Part shown: positions 25,850-35,737 of the stretch, piece after piece
Numbering within the stretch: the first letter of the stretch is position 1
Layout of the letters: every line of letters starts with the position of its first letter
Assembly (NCBI GenBank): GCA_017624835.1
Contig: JAGAMG010000041.1
Location: 1-54,448 of the forward strand
Reading direction: 5' to 3'
Origin: Lachnospiraceae bacterium
GTDB lineage: Bacteria > Bacillota > Clostridia > Lachnospirales > Lachnospiraceae
Length of the DNA: 54,448 bases
Program-made: the position numbers and the translations under genes
The notes under the pieces: generated by a model
Databases searched by the model: none
What the model was told of the DNA's origin: nothing
The model's input: the letters and a program-made list of their open reading frames with translations, nothing else

Positions 25850-28837
25850 ATGCTTAGGAAATTAAAAGAAAATTGGAAAAGCTGGGCGATATATATAGTG
25901 TTAATTATTGCTGCCGGCATTTGGATTGCGGTAAGTAATCCGGACAACAGCTCGCCAGAGGATAAGGAATATTTGGAATCCTTAATGGCTAAGGAGTATA
26001 TTGAATTTGAGTCCTTTGGAGAGGTATCCATTTCCTATTCCAAGCTGGCTGCATCCTATGAGGAACAGGGCTATACAGGTACGGATGAAGTGATTGCTCT
26101 GGCACCGGGAGAGGCAGAAACAGACGGCGTGTTGGAAAAAGGAATTTATGGATATGATGGAGACGCTTTGGTGTTAGGTGAAAATACCAATGCTGAATGG
26201 AACTTTCAGGTAAAGGAAGCCGGTCTTTACGGTATTACCGTAGATTATGCCGGAGTGGATGGTGACGGTTCCAAGATTCAGAGAGAACTTCGCATTGACG
26301 GAGAACTTCCCTGTGAGGAAGCTACCAATATTTACTTCTACAGACAGTTTGTAGAAGCTGAGGATGTGAAGATTAACGAAATCGGTGATGAGGTATGGCC
26401 CTCCCAGGAAGAGGTATCTACCTGGCTAACCCGTGAAATTCATGATTCCAAGGGCTTTGACCCGGAACCCATGTATTTTTATTTGACAGAAGGAAAACAC
26501 AGCCTGTCCTTTGGCTATGTGGATCAGCCCATTGCTATCCGTGAGGTAAGAGTGGAAGGTAAGCAGGAGATTCCTTCTTACGAAGAAATGAAGCAGGTTT
26601 ATGAGACAAACGGCTACAAGAAAGCCGGCTCAGGAATGGGAGCTTTCATGGAAGGTGAGGAATCCTCCTGGAGAAGCGACTCTATTATTAGAAGAGAGAG
26701 CAGCGCTAACCCTAAGATGTCCCCCTTTAACCTCTATCATCGTGTACTCAATAACGTGGGCGGAAGCCGTTGGAACCGTGGAGAGCAGAGTGTAAACTGG
26801 ACCTTTGAGGTTGCAGAGGACGGTCTCTACGAAATTGGAGTAAAGCTGCGTCAGAATAAAACAGAGGGTATGCCTGTTTACCGACAGATTCTGGTGGATG
26901 GCGAAGTACCCTTTGAGGAATTTTTGGAATACAAATTTGAATATGGGGATGATTGGTATGGTACCACATTGGCAAATCAGGATGGTGAGCCCTATCTGAT
27001 TTATTTGGAGAAGGGTGTCCATGAGCTGACCTTTACGGCGCAGATTGGTCCCATCCATGGGGTAATCCAGAGAGCTACCAATGATGTTTCCGTATTATCC
27101 GATATTACCAGAGACATTACCAAGATTACAGGTCCGGAACCTGACCCTAACTATGAATATAATTTATACAGATTGATGCCGGAATTGTCAGGAGAATTGG
27201 CAGAATTGGCAGATAGCATCGAAGTGGATGCAGAGATTTTGCATCAGATTACCAATCGTACCACTTCTGCTGAAAATAGTATCCGTTCTATCGTAGATAC
27301 CTTAAGAGAATTCTCAGCAGATGTGGATACCATTCCTAAGGCACTTGGAGAATTGGAAAATGCCCAGACCAGCTTGGGTAGCTATATTACAAGCTTGAAT
27401 ACCTCACCTATGTCCATTGATTATATTGAGGTACTGTCCCCTGAGGATGAGTTTGTGGCTGAGGATGCTACCTTCTTTGAAACATTTTATGTATCCACCG
27501 TTAACTTCCTGTTATCCTTTGTAAAGGATTACGATGCAGTAGGTATGACTGAGGAAGACGGTGAAAACGTAGTTCTTGAGGTATGGATTGGCCGAGGTTC
27601 TGAGTGGGGCGAAATTCTGAAAGAAATGATTGATGAGAAATTCACTCCCGAAACAGGCATTCATGTAAACTTGAACGTAATGCCCAGTGGTCAGCTGAGT
27701 ACCGGTGGTGTCAATGTATTGATGCTGTCCTTAAACTCAGGAACTGCACCGGATGTTGGTTTGTCAGTTGATTATAACTTGCCCTCCGAATTTGCATTCC
27801 GTGATGCGGCAGTGGATTTGACACAGTTTGAAGATTATGAAGAAGTGGAATCCTGGTTCTATGATGCCAGCATGATTCCCTACAGATTTGGCGATGGCGT
27901 GTACGCATTACCTGAGACCATGAACTTTACGGCAATGTTCTATCGTAAAGATATTGTTCAGGAGCTTGGAATTAAGCTTCCCGATACTTGGACGGAGCTG
28001 TATGAGGACGTATTACCTGTTCTCTATGAAAACAGTATGTCCTTTAATATGTCCGTGGATACCTCCGTATCCTCCAGCTCACCTGCGGCATTAAGTGGTT
28101 TTACCATGATGCTTTTGCAGAATGGCGGTTCCTATTACAGCCCGGACGGAAAGTCCAGTGCAGTAGGTTCTCCGGAATCCTACAAGGCATTTAAGGATTG
28201 GACCAATCTGTACAGCCAGTATGAGGTAGATGAGGAGTCCAACCTGTTTACACGAATGAGAACCGGTGAGACACCTATTGGTATTGGCGGATACTCTGCA
28301 TACATCCAGTTCCTTACATCTGCACCTGAATTATATGGACGATGGGGTATTGTTCCGGTACCCGGAATACAGAATCCGGATGGCACTATCAACAGAAAGA
28401 CAGGTTCCATTTCCAATACAGCGAACGTAATTTTAGCGCAGTCCGACAAGCAGGAGGCTGCATGGAAATTCCTGAAATGGTGGATGTCTGAGGAAACACA
28501 GACAGAGTACGGAAGACAGCTTGAGGCAATTATCGGTGAGTCTGCCCGTTGGAACACAGCAAACGTTGAAGCATTTTACAATCTGCCTTGGAAGACCGAG
28601 GATAAGAATACCATTCAGGGAATTTTGGCTGAGGCTGATGAGCAATACATCGTTCCTGGTGGTTACTTTACCTGTAGACATTTGATTAATGCATGGAACA
28701 GCGTAGTTGTTGATATGGAAAATGCCCGTGATGCATTGGAGAAGGCTGTTAAGGATATTGACAAGGAGTTGAATGCTAAGATAGAAGAATTCAGCTTGCA
28801 GGATGTAGAGATTATTCCACAGGAGGATGGAGAATGA
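25850..28837 (+). CDS. Giant membrane-anchored solute-binding protein with two jelly-roll modules
   Basis: 995 aa, about twice the size of normal CUT1 binding proteins. A membrane helix at ~12-30 has no lipobox, so it is an uncleaved anchor. Two related beta-sandwich, CBM-like modules follow (~100-240 and ~290-425; both carry a WNFQV/WTFEV..GLY(G/E)I..(L/I)xxDGExPxEE pattern). A helical stalk (~440-530) leads to the family 1 extracellular solute-binding domain (~570-960: VWIGRGSEWGE, ALPETMNFTAMFYRKDI, WKFLKWW). It probably captures long oligosaccharides and delivers them to the permeases that follow, whose first gene overlaps its stop by 4 nt. Confidence 0.87.
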   Translation: MLRKLKENWKSWAIYIVLIIAAGIWIAVSNPDNSSPEDKEYLESLMAKEYIEFESFGEVSISYSKLAASYEEQGYTGTDEVIALAPGEAETDGVLEKGIYGYDGDALVLGENTNAEWNFQVKEAGLYGITVDYAGVDGDGSKIQRELRIDGELPCEEATNIYFYRQFVEAEDVKINEIGDEVWPSQEEVSTWLTREIHDSKGFDPEPMYFYLTEGKHSLSFGYVDQPIAIREVRVEGKQEIPSYEEMKQVYETNGYKKAGSGMGAFMEGEESSWRSDSIIRRESSANPKMSPFNLYHRVLNNVGGSRWNRGEQSVNWTFEVAEDGLYEIGVKLRQNKTEGMPVYRQILVDGEVPFEEFLEYKFEYGDDWYGTTLANQDGEPYLIYLEKGVHELTFTAQIGPIHGVIQRATNDVSVLSDITRDITKITGPEPDPNYEYNLYRLMPELSGELAELADSIEVDAEILHQITNRTTSAENSIRSIVDTLREFSADVDTIPKALGELENAQTSLGSYITSLNTSPMSIDYIEVLSPEDEFVAEDATFFETFYVSTVNFLLSFVKDYDAVGMTEEDGENVVLEVWIGRGSEWGEILKEMIDEKFTPETGIHVNLNVMPSGQLSTGGVNVLMLSLNSGTAPDVGLSVDYNLPSEFAFRDAAVDLTQFEDYEEVESWFYDASMIPYRFGDGVYALPETMNFTAMFYRKDIVQELGIKLPDTWTELYEDVLPVLYENSMSFNMSVDTSVSSSSPAALSGFTMMLLQNGGSYYSPDGKSSAVGSPESYKAFKDWTNLYSQYEVDEESNLFTRMRTGETPIGIGGYSAYIQFLTSAPELYGRWGIVPVPGIQNPDGTINRKTGSISNTANVILAQSDKQEAAWKFLKWWMSEETQTEYGRQLEAIIGESARWNTANVEAFYNLPWKTEDKNTIQGILAEADEQYIVPGGYFTCRHLINAWNSVVVDMENARDALEKAVKDIDKELNAKIEEFSLQDVEIIPQEDGE

Positions 28838-29748
28838 ATGCCAAAGTAAAAAGACAAAAGAGTAAAATGGATACTCGTAAGTCAATCACCGGATACCTGT
28901 TTTTGGCACCGTTTTTGATACTGTTTATTACCTTTACCATGATACCTATAGCGGTAGCAATGGGATTGAGTCTGACCAACTATAATCTGGTTCAGACCCC
29001 TGAGTTTGTAGGACTTACCAATTACCGAAATTTGATTTTGGAGGATGATGTCTTCCTGAAATCACTTTCCAATACCATTATTTTTGCAATTTTAACCGGT
29101 CCTACCGGATACCTTGCCTCTTTCATGATGGCATGGCTGATTACCTTGATGAATAAAGGACGTGGCGCATTTGCTCTTGCATTTTATGCGCCCTCCCTTA
29201 CCAGTGGTATTGCCATGTCAACCATCTGGCTGATTATCTTCTCCGGTGACCGTAATGGTTACTTAAATAACTTCCTGATGAATCTGGGAGTTATTGTAGA
29301 ACCTATTTTGTGGACCAAGGATGCAGATTTCCTGAAATGGGTTATCGTAATTATCTCCGTATGGATGAGTATGGGTACCGGATTTTTGGTATTCCTGGCA
29401 GGTTTACAGAATATTGACCCTTCCCTTTATGAAGCAGCTAAGGTGGATGGTATGAAGAGCAGACTTCAGGAGCTGCGTTACATTACTCTCCCTTTGATGA
29501 AGCCCCAGCTTCTCTTTGGTGCGGTTAATGCGGTTGTAGGTGCTTTCGGTATCTTTGATGTTGCCACATCCGTTGCCGGTATGCCCAGCCCCAACTATGC
29601 GGCACATACCATTGTTGCACACCTTTATGACTATGCGTTCATCCGAATGAACATGGGATATGCTTCTGCGGTAGCTATGATACTGTTCCTTATGACATTT
29701 GTTATCGGACGTATCTGTTTCTATGTATTTCGGTCAGAGGAGGAATAA
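28834..29748 (+). CDS. Sugar ABC transporter permease, MalF/UgpA type
   Basis: 304 aa, six membrane helices. The cytoplasmic EAA loop (YEAAKVDGMKSRLQELRYITLPLMKP, ~200-225) that contacts the ATPase is intact. The N-terminus is preceded by a Lys-rich stretch (KVKRQKSKMDTRKS). CUT1 family, importing oligosaccharides. ATGA overlap with the binding-protein gene and 1-nt overlap with the next permease indicate tight coupling. Confidence 0.93.
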   Translation: MNAKVKRQKSKMDTRKSITGYLFLAPFLILFITFTMIPIAVAMGLSLTNYNLVQTPEFVGLTNYRNLILEDDVFLKSLSNTIIFAILTGPTGYLASFMMAWLITLMNKGRGAFALAFYAPSLTSGIAMSTIWLIIFSGDRNGYLNNFLMNLGVIVEPILWTKDADFLKWVIVIISVWMSMGTGFLVFLAGLQNIDPSLYEAAKVDGMKSRLQELRYITLPLMKPQLLFGAVNAVVGAFGIFDVATSVAGMPSPNYAAHTIVAHLYDYAFIRMNMGYASAVAMILFLMTFVIGRICFYVFRSEEE

Positions 29749-30626
29749 TGATGGCAGCGATAAAAAAACCAAGAATCCGATTGAAAAAAATAAAATTCGG
29801 CCATACATGTCTGGTAATCGGAATGCTTGCCCTGGTATGCTTTACCGCATTGCCCATGGTTGCAATGATTTGCCGTGCATTTATGCCCCTGGATGAGTTA
29901 TATCTGTACCCTCCCAGAATTATTGTACAGAAGCCCACTCTTTCCAACTTCTCAGATTTGCTGACATCCCTCAGTGCTTCTGAGGTACCCTTTACAAGGT
30001 ACATATTCAATAGTATTTTTACCACGGTAGTAACCGTATTTTTAAGTATTTTTGTATGCTGTGCAGGTGCTTACGGACTTGCAAAGTTTAAGCCCAAGGG
30101 TTCCAGTACAATCTTTGCGGTTATCACAGCAGCGTTGATGTTCTCCAGCTATGTAACACAGATTCCTAACTACCTGATTGTAACAGAGCTTGGACTTGTA
30201 AATAGTTATTGGGCGCTTATTTTACCTAAGATAGCAGTGGCGTATAACTTCTTTTTGGTAAAGCAGTTTGCAGAGCAGTTGCCGGATGCGGTGTTGGAGG
30301 CAGCGAGAATCGATGGGGCAAATGAGTTGTATACCTTCTGGAAAATTGCAATGCCCCTTTTGAAGCCCGCATGGAGTACCTTGGCAGTATTCTCCTTTGT
30401 AAATAACTGGAACGATTATTTCTCAGCACTTGTTTATATCAACAAGGATGCAATGAAGACCCTGCCTCTTGCGTTACAGACTCTTGCAGGTGGTGCAGGT
30501 GTTGTTGCAAGATCCGGTTCCGTAGGTGCCGCTACATTGTTGACTACGCTTCCTACAATCATCGTATTCTGTATCATGCGTGGTCGAGTAATGCAGACAA
30601 TGACATATTCCGGTATTAAGAGTTAA
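29748..30626 (+). CDS. Sugar ABC transporter permease, MalG/UgpE type
   Basis: 292 aa, six membrane helices with the EAA loop LEAARIDGANELYTFWKIAMPLLKPAW. Partner of the preceding MalF-type permease, sharing one base with its stop codon (TAATG). No ATPase gene follows, so an MsmK-type shared ATPase encoded elsewhere is needed. Confidence 0.93.
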   Translation: MMAAIKKPRIRLKKIKFGHTCLVIGMLALVCFTALPMVAMICRAFMPLDELYLYPPRIIVQKPTLSNFSDLLTSLSASEVPFTRYIFNSIFTTVVTVFLSIFVCCAGAYGLAKFKPKGSSTIFAVITAALMFSSYVTQIPNYLIVTELGLVNSYWALILPKIAVAYNFFLVKQFAEQLPDAVLEAARIDGANELYTFWKIAMPLLKPAWSTLAVFSFVNNWNDYFSALVYINKDAMKTLPLALQTLAGGAGVVARSGSVGAATLLTTLPTIIVFCIMRGRVMQTMTYSGIKS

Positions 30627-30640
30627 GACGGAGGAAACAT

Positions 30641-32080
30641 ATGAAGCGAATGACCAAAATAATTACATATTTATTGTCGGTGCTGGTGCTTAGCTGTTCC
30701 TTCGGGAATGTGGCTATGGCAGCAAACGGCGTATCCATCGTACAGGATGCGGATATGCGTTTTGTGACGATTCCCACAACCTATGAGGTGGAAACCACCT
30801 ATAAAAATCTGGAGGAATATGGTTTCCTGAACCATGCAGAGGATTTGTTCATGGATAAGCAGGATAATCTGTATGTAGCAGACTCCGGTAACAATCGTGT
30901 TCTGAAAATTTCTCCTCAGGGAGAGGTTGTGGCAGAATACACAGAGGCCTTTGGTGTAGCATTAAAAAATCCTAAGGGAGTGTATGTACACGATGATGAC
31001 GAAACCATATGGATTGCAGACACCGATAACTACCGTGTAGCTGTAATTAATCAGGATGGCAGTGATGCACAGGTATTTTACAGACCGGAAAGTGAATTGC
31101 TGGAGGAAAGCTTTACTTTTGCGGCACAGAAGATTTATATGTCCAATACAGGCTATATGTATGTATTATCCGGTACTAACCTGATGAAGATGGACTCTAA
31201 GAATGATTTCCGTGGTTATGTAGGTGCAGCTACCGTACCCTTTAGCTTATCCAGACTTTTAATCAGAATGTTTGGTACCCAGTCCCAGATTGAAAGAACT
31301 GTTAAGCAGGAGCCTTCTGCATATGATAATTTCATGATTGCATCGGACGGAATGATTTACGGATTGATGTCCAATGAAAAGACCGGTCAGATCAGACGTC
31401 TGAATTCCGTAGGTACCAATACCTATCCGGATTTGGTTTACGGTTTTGAAATCACATTGGATGATAAAAATTATACCGGAATGAAATTTTCCGACATCAC
31501 CGTAATGGATAACGGTATTATTACCTTATGTGACAGAAATACAGGTCTGATTTACCAATATGATCAGGATGGTGATTTGCTGGCAGTATTTGGTGGAACC
31601 GGTGATAAGCAGGGTGTTTATACCAATCTGGTAAGTATTGTACATGACAGTCAGGGTCGTTTATATGCTCTTGACTACACCGCAAACAATATTACAGTAT
31701 TGGCACCTACCAAGTTTATTGAGCTGGTTCATCAGGCGGTTGCCCTGTATCAGGCAGGTGACTACGCCGGTGCAAAGTCTTATTGGGAGCAGGTGTTGGA
31801 AATTGATTCCAACTATGCGTTGGCACGTTCCGGTTATGGAAAGGTCTTGTTTAAGGAAGGTCGTTACAAGGAAGCAATGGATCAGTACACCTTAGGTGGT
31901 GACAGAGAGGGTTATTCCGATGCCTTTGCAGAATACAGACATGATTTATTCCGTAATTATTTCGGATGGGTATGTCTGGCTGTGGTAGTGCTTTTGGGTG
32001 GCTTCTGGTTCGGCTTTAAGAGAGTGAAGAAATATATCGACGGTGTTGCTCACCGGATAGAATACGGAGGATGGTTATAA
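30641..32080 (+). CDS. NHL-repeat and TPR membrane-anchored protein
   Basis: 479 aa. Signal peptide (~1-28, ending AMA). NHL beta-propeller repeats (~65-355: LYVADSGNNRVLKI, IWIADTDNYRVAVI, LYALDYTANNITVL). Two TPR-like helical repeats (~365-430: ALYQAGDYAGAKSYWEQVLEIDSNYALARSGYGKVLFKEGRYKEAMDQY). One C-terminal membrane helix (~447-466). The propeller faces outside, anchored at its C-terminus. The role is unknown; co-occurrence with the giant binding protein suggests a scaffold or oligosaccharide-handling part. Confidence 0.8.
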   Translation: MKRMTKIITYLLSVLVLSCSFGNVAMAANGVSIVQDADMRFVTIPTTYEVETTYKNLEEYGFLNHAEDLFMDKQDNLYVADSGNNRVLKISPQGEVVAEYTEAFGVALKNPKGVYVHDDDETIWIADTDNYRVAVINQDGSDAQVFYRPESELLEESFTFAAQKIYMSNTGYMYVLSGTNLMKMDSKNDFRGYVGAATVPFSLSRLLIRMFGTQSQIERTVKQEPSAYDNFMIASDGMIYGLMSNEKTGQIRRLNSVGTNTYPDLVYGFEITLDDKNYTGMKFSDITVMDNGIITLCDRNTGLIYQYDQDGDLLAVFGGTGDKQGVYTNLVSIVHDSQGRLYALDYTANNITVLAPTKFIELVHQAVALYQAGDYAGAKSYWEQVLEIDSNYALARSGYGKVLFKEGRYKEAMDQYTLGGDREGYSDAFAEYRHDLFRNYFGWVCLAVVVLLGGFWFGFKRVKKYIDGVAHRIEYGGWL

Positions 32081-32694
32081 TGAAAGTATTGAAAATGTCA
32101 TTATTGGTTTTATTTCATCCGGTTGTAGCATTTACCTATATCCAGAAGGAAAGAGAAAATTTTAAGTGGTATCCGGTAGCAGTGCTTTTGGGGCTTGCGG
32201 TTCTGGTAAAGCTGTTTTCTTTACAGTTTACCCACTATCCCTTGTCCAATCTGGGAACACGTCCTAACCTGTTGTTTGAATGTGCAACCTTGTTTGTACC
32301 TTTGATTTCCTGGGCGGTGGCTTCTTATCTGATGACCACAATTATGGATGGTGAGACCATGTTTAGAGAGTCCATGCTGGCAGCATCCTATGCATTGGTT
32401 CCTTACATATTGATAACAGTGCCTCTTACATTGTTATCCCGAATTTTGGAATTAAATCAGGGTGGATTGTTCTATAGCGTGGAAGCCATTGCATTAGGCT
32501 GGGTGGTCGTATTAATTATTATCAGCCTGAAGGTAATGAATCATTTTTCAGGTGGTAAAACCCTGGTAATTATTCTGTTATCCCTGTTCACAGTAGCAAT
32601 TTTGTGGGTTGCGGTAGCTTTGCTATATACTCTTTGTGCGCAGTTCATTGACTTTTTGGTACAGGTGTTTACAGAAATCAGATACAGATTTTAA
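32080..32694 (+). CDS. Yip1-family integral membrane protein
   Basis: 204 aa from the ATG at 32080, chosen because ACGGAGG lies 9 nt before it and TAATG overlaps the NHL gene stop. Five membrane helices and the Yip1-type start (HPVVAFTYIQKERENFKWYPVAVLLGLAVLV; then ESMLAASYALVPYILITVPL). The biochemical role of Yip1 proteins in bacteria is not known. Between the NHL and DUF5696 genes it probably forms part of the same membrane complex. Confidence 0.78.
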   Translation: MKVLKMSLLVLFHPVVAFTYIQKERENFKWYPVAVLLGLAVLVKLFSLQFTHYPLSNLGTRPNLLFECATLFVPLISWAVASYLMTTIMDGETMFRESMLAASYALVPYILITVPLTLLSRILELNQGGLFYSVEAIALGWVVVLIIISLKVMNHFSGGKTLVIILLSLFTVAILWVAVALLYTLCAQFIDFLVQVFTEIRYRF

Positions 32695-32709
32695 GAAAGG
32701 AAGAAGACA

Positions 32710-34851
32710 ATGGGAAAATCAAAAATATTATTACCCATACTGGCTGTGGTGTTGTGCATAAGCTTATGGTTCGGCTTTGGTGCACAGGCAGAGGCGAGCA
32801 CTTCTTCCGCAGTGCTTGAGAATGAGCATTTCAAGCTACAGTTAGTAAATGATTATTCAGAATTACAGCTTACTGACAAACAGACGGGAACTATTTGGTC
32901 CTCCTCTATGACGGATCCCACCTTTGCAATTGATAAAGTCAGTGCAAAGTGGAAACAGAAGATGCAGTCTCTGTTTACGGTAAGTGTAACAAATTTAAAA
33001 AGAGGTTTCGGTACCGTAGCGACCTTTGATTTAAGTGGAACTCCTTATACAGCTGAGGAATATAAGACGGAGAACGGTATCGGTGTTAAGTATGATTTGA
33101 GTGATCCCGGCATCAGATTGGCAGTGGAATTTACATTAACTGAGGATGGGGTATCCATCAAAATTCCCAATCAGGGCATTGAGGAATATGGAGAGACCTT
33201 TAGTATTACTTCCATAGATTTGCTGATGTTCTTTGGTGCCAGAACGGATAATCAGGAGGGATACTTCTTCTATCCCGATGGCAGTGGTGCCATCATGAGA
33301 TTTGATGATCAGTCCCATATGAGTGAGACCGCAGTCATTTATGATGTGTATGGCGATATTACTGCCAATGAGGAGCTGCTTGGATTGTTTGAAAATGCAG
33401 ACCCGGTAGTGCTGTTACCGGTATTTGGCGGTAACTATGGCAAAGAAGGTTATGTTGCTTATGTAACACAAGGAGCAGAAAGCTCCAGAATTACCGTGAC
33501 TCCTTCCGGAAAGATTATTCAGGCTAACTATATGTATCCCAGCTTTATTTACAGAAGAAGCTTTTTGGATCCCAGAGTAACGGCAAAGACAGTGCAGACC
33601 TTTGATGCCGACAGGATTACCAGGGATTATGAAATTCATTATTCCATTCTGCCGGAGGGAAAAGCAGAGTATGCGGATATGGCTTCTGTATACAGAAATT
33701 ATCTGGTGGAAAGTGGTGCGATGGAAAAAGCACCGGTAAAGGATAATTATACTATTGCCCTTGATTTATTTATGGGAATCAAGGAGGAGGGCTTAATCTT
33801 TGATACCTTCCAGAGTGTAACGGACTTTGCTCAGGCACAGGAAATTCTTGCAGATTTAAAGAGCAGTATTCCCGGAGAAATCGATGCAACCTTAGTGGGA
33901 TGGACCAAGGGTGGCTTTGGCTCTGAACCGAAATTCTTCCCTGCAAATCGTCAGCTTGGCGGAAACAGCGGTTTGAAGAAGCTGGCGCAGTATACTAATG
34001 AAAATGGAATTAAATTGTCATTGGCAGCCAATTTCTTAACGGTAGCTGAAGAGGCATCCGGTTATTCTAAGAATAATGATATCGTATTCTTAAGTAACTA
34101 TCAGGCATTAACCAATAAAAGAGAATCTGTTTACATGATTAGCCCCAATGTGGCATTGGAAAATTTCAATCAGTTTATGAAAAAGGCTAATCAGTATCCG
34201 GTGTCCGGTATTAAGCTGGATAATCTGGGTAACATGATGTATTACAATTACACGGAGAAGAATGTAGTGACATCTGAACAGTGTCAGCAGTATTGGAAGG
34301 ATATGCTGAAAATGGCGAAGGATACGGTAGGAAGTGTTACTGCAGAGGGTGGAAACGGATATGTATTAGGACTTGCGGATAAGGTAACACAGATTCCTAT
34401 AGCTGATTGTGGTTATCAGATGACCACGGAAGCAGTTCCTTTTTATCAGATTGTAGCCCATGGTTATGCGGATTATACCGGTGAAGCATTAAACTTAAGC
34501 AGTGATGCCCAGAGACAATTGTTAAAGTGGATTGAATACGGCTATCTTCCTTACTTTGAGGTTACTTATGAATCCGCAGAAAAGCTGATAAATACAGAAT
34601 ACAGTGAGTTGTTCAGTTCTGCATATTCCGCATGGAAGGAAGAAATGGTAGAAGCCTATACCATGCTGGAGGATGCGCTTAAGGATGTGCGTAATGAGGA
34701 AATCATTTCCCACGAAAAGGTAGCTGAGGATGTGTACCGTACCGGATATGCAAACGGAATCGCTGTTTATGTAAATTATAATAATGTTGCAGTATCTGTT
34801 GACGGTGTCGATGTTGATGCTTACAGCTACAAGGTAATGGGAGGCAACTAA
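32710..34851 (+). CDS. DUF5696 protein, exported or membrane-anchored
   Basis: 713 aa. N-terminal hydrophobic helix ending at AQAEAS (~8-29) acts as signal or anchor. A beta-rich N-terminal half (~35-300; FYPDGSGAIMRFDD) is followed by a probable TIM-barrel half (~350-600; DATLVGWTKGGFGSEP, GIKLSLAANFLTV, GIKLDNLGNMMYYNY, TAEGGNGY). This matches DUF5696, a family found next to CUT1 transporters in Paenibacillus and Clostridia. A glycosidase-like fold is inferred; catalytic residues cannot be assigned. The next permease starts directly at its stop. Confidence 0.8.
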   Translation: MGKSKILLPILAVVLCISLWFGFGAQAEASTSSAVLENEHFKLQLVNDYSELQLTDKQTGTIWSSSMTDPTFAIDKVSAKWKQKMQSLFTVSVTNLKRGFGTVATFDLSGTPYTAEEYKTENGIGVKYDLSDPGIRLAVEFTLTEDGVSIKIPNQGIEEYGETFSITSIDLLMFFGARTDNQEGYFFYPDGSGAIMRFDDQSHMSETAVIYDVYGDITANEELLGLFENADPVVLLPVFGGNYGKEGYVAYVTQGAESSRITVTPSGKIIQANYMYPSFIYRRSFLDPRVTAKTVQTFDADRITRDYEIHYSILPEGKAEYADMASVYRNYLVESGAMEKAPVKDNYTIALDLFMGIKEEGLIFDTFQSVTDFAQAQEILADLKSSIPGEIDATLVGWTKGGFGSEPKFFPANRQLGGNSGLKKLAQYTNENGIKLSLAANFLTVAEEASGYSKNNDIVFLSNYQALTNKRESVYMISPNVALENFNQFMKKANQYPVSGIKLDNLGNMMYYNYTEKNVVTSEQCQQYWKDMLKMAKDTVGSVTAEGGNGYVLGLADKVTQIPIADCGYQMTTEAVPFYQIVAHGYADYTGEALNLSSDAQRQLLKWIEYGYLPYFEVTYESAEKLINTEYSELFSSAYSAWKEEMVEAYTMLEDALKDVRNEEIISHEKVAEDVYRTGYANGIAVYVNYNNVAVSVDGVDVDAYSYKVMGGN

Positions 34852-35736
34852 ATGAAGAAAGAAAAAGCAAAACAGAAACGAAAATTCCTGACCATGGAGA
34901 AGCGCAGGGTTGTGGAAGCATATATGTTCATATCCCCCTGGATTATCGGTACGGCTGTATTTTTCGTAAATGCGATTATATCCTCCATAAAATTGAGCTT
35001 TAGTGATATCGTTCAGTTGAAGGGTTTTGTAATGGAATATGTTGGTCTTGCCAACTATGAGCATATTTTCATGTTCGATATTAACTTTATGCCAACCTTT
35101 ATTGAAGTAGTTGTGGATACCTTGATTAATACACCACTGACTTTGGTATTCTCATTGATTATTGCAATGCTGATTAATCGTAAGGCACCCGGACGTGGTT
35201 TCTTTAGAACCACCTTCTTCCTTCCCGTACTTTTGGGAAGCGGTTATGTAATGGAACAGCTTTTGCAGATTGATGCAACCGGTGCAGTAGGTGTTGGTAT
35301 TACCCTTCCTGCTATGTTCCAAGGAATTTTGGGAAATACCTTTGCGCCCCTGATTCAGGCGGTGCTGGATAGAATTACAGTTATCCTGTGGAGATCCGGT
35401 GTACAGATTATTTTATTCCTGGCAGGTTTGCAGGGAATTTCATCCTCACTGTATGAGGCGGCTAAATGTGACGGTGCAACCCAATGGGAGGTATTCTGGA
35501 AGATTACACTGCCTATGATATCCCCCATTATCCTGTTGAACTTTGTATATACCATGGTAACTTACTTTGCAGCAGCGGATAATGCTCTGGTAAAATACAT
35601 TATCAAGTCGGTATTTACGGATAAGCAGTTTGCCCGAGGCGCTGCAATGGGCTGGGTATATTTTGCCTTTGCCTTTGTAATGTGTGGTGTGGTGTTTGTG
35701 GCAGCAGCAGGATTATCCAAGAAGGAGGAAAGATAA
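34852..35736 (+). CDS. Sugar ABC transporter permease, YteP/LplB type
   Basis: 294 aa, six membrane helices. EAA loop YEAAKCDGATQWEVFWKITLPMISPI. It follows the DUF5696 stop with no gap. In Bacillus, YteP and YtcP import rhamnogalacturonan disaccharides with YtcQ; the same gene order here (permease, permease, binding protein) and the GH105 downstream support that role. Confidence 0.9.
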   Translation: MKKEKAKQKRKFLTMEKRRVVEAYMFISPWIIGTAVFFVNAIISSIKLSFSDIVQLKGFVMEYVGLANYEHIFMFDINFMPTFIEVVVDTLINTPLTLVFSLIIAMLINRKAPGRGFFRTTFFLPVLLGSGYVMEQLLQIDATGAVGVGITLPAMFQGILGNTFAPLIQAVLDRITVILWRSGVQIILFLAGLQGISSSLYEAAKCDGATQWEVFWKITLPMISPIILLNFVYTMVTYFAAADNALVKYIIKSVFTDKQFARGAAMGWVYFAFAFVMCGVVFVAAAGLSKKEER

Positions 35737-35737
35737 T

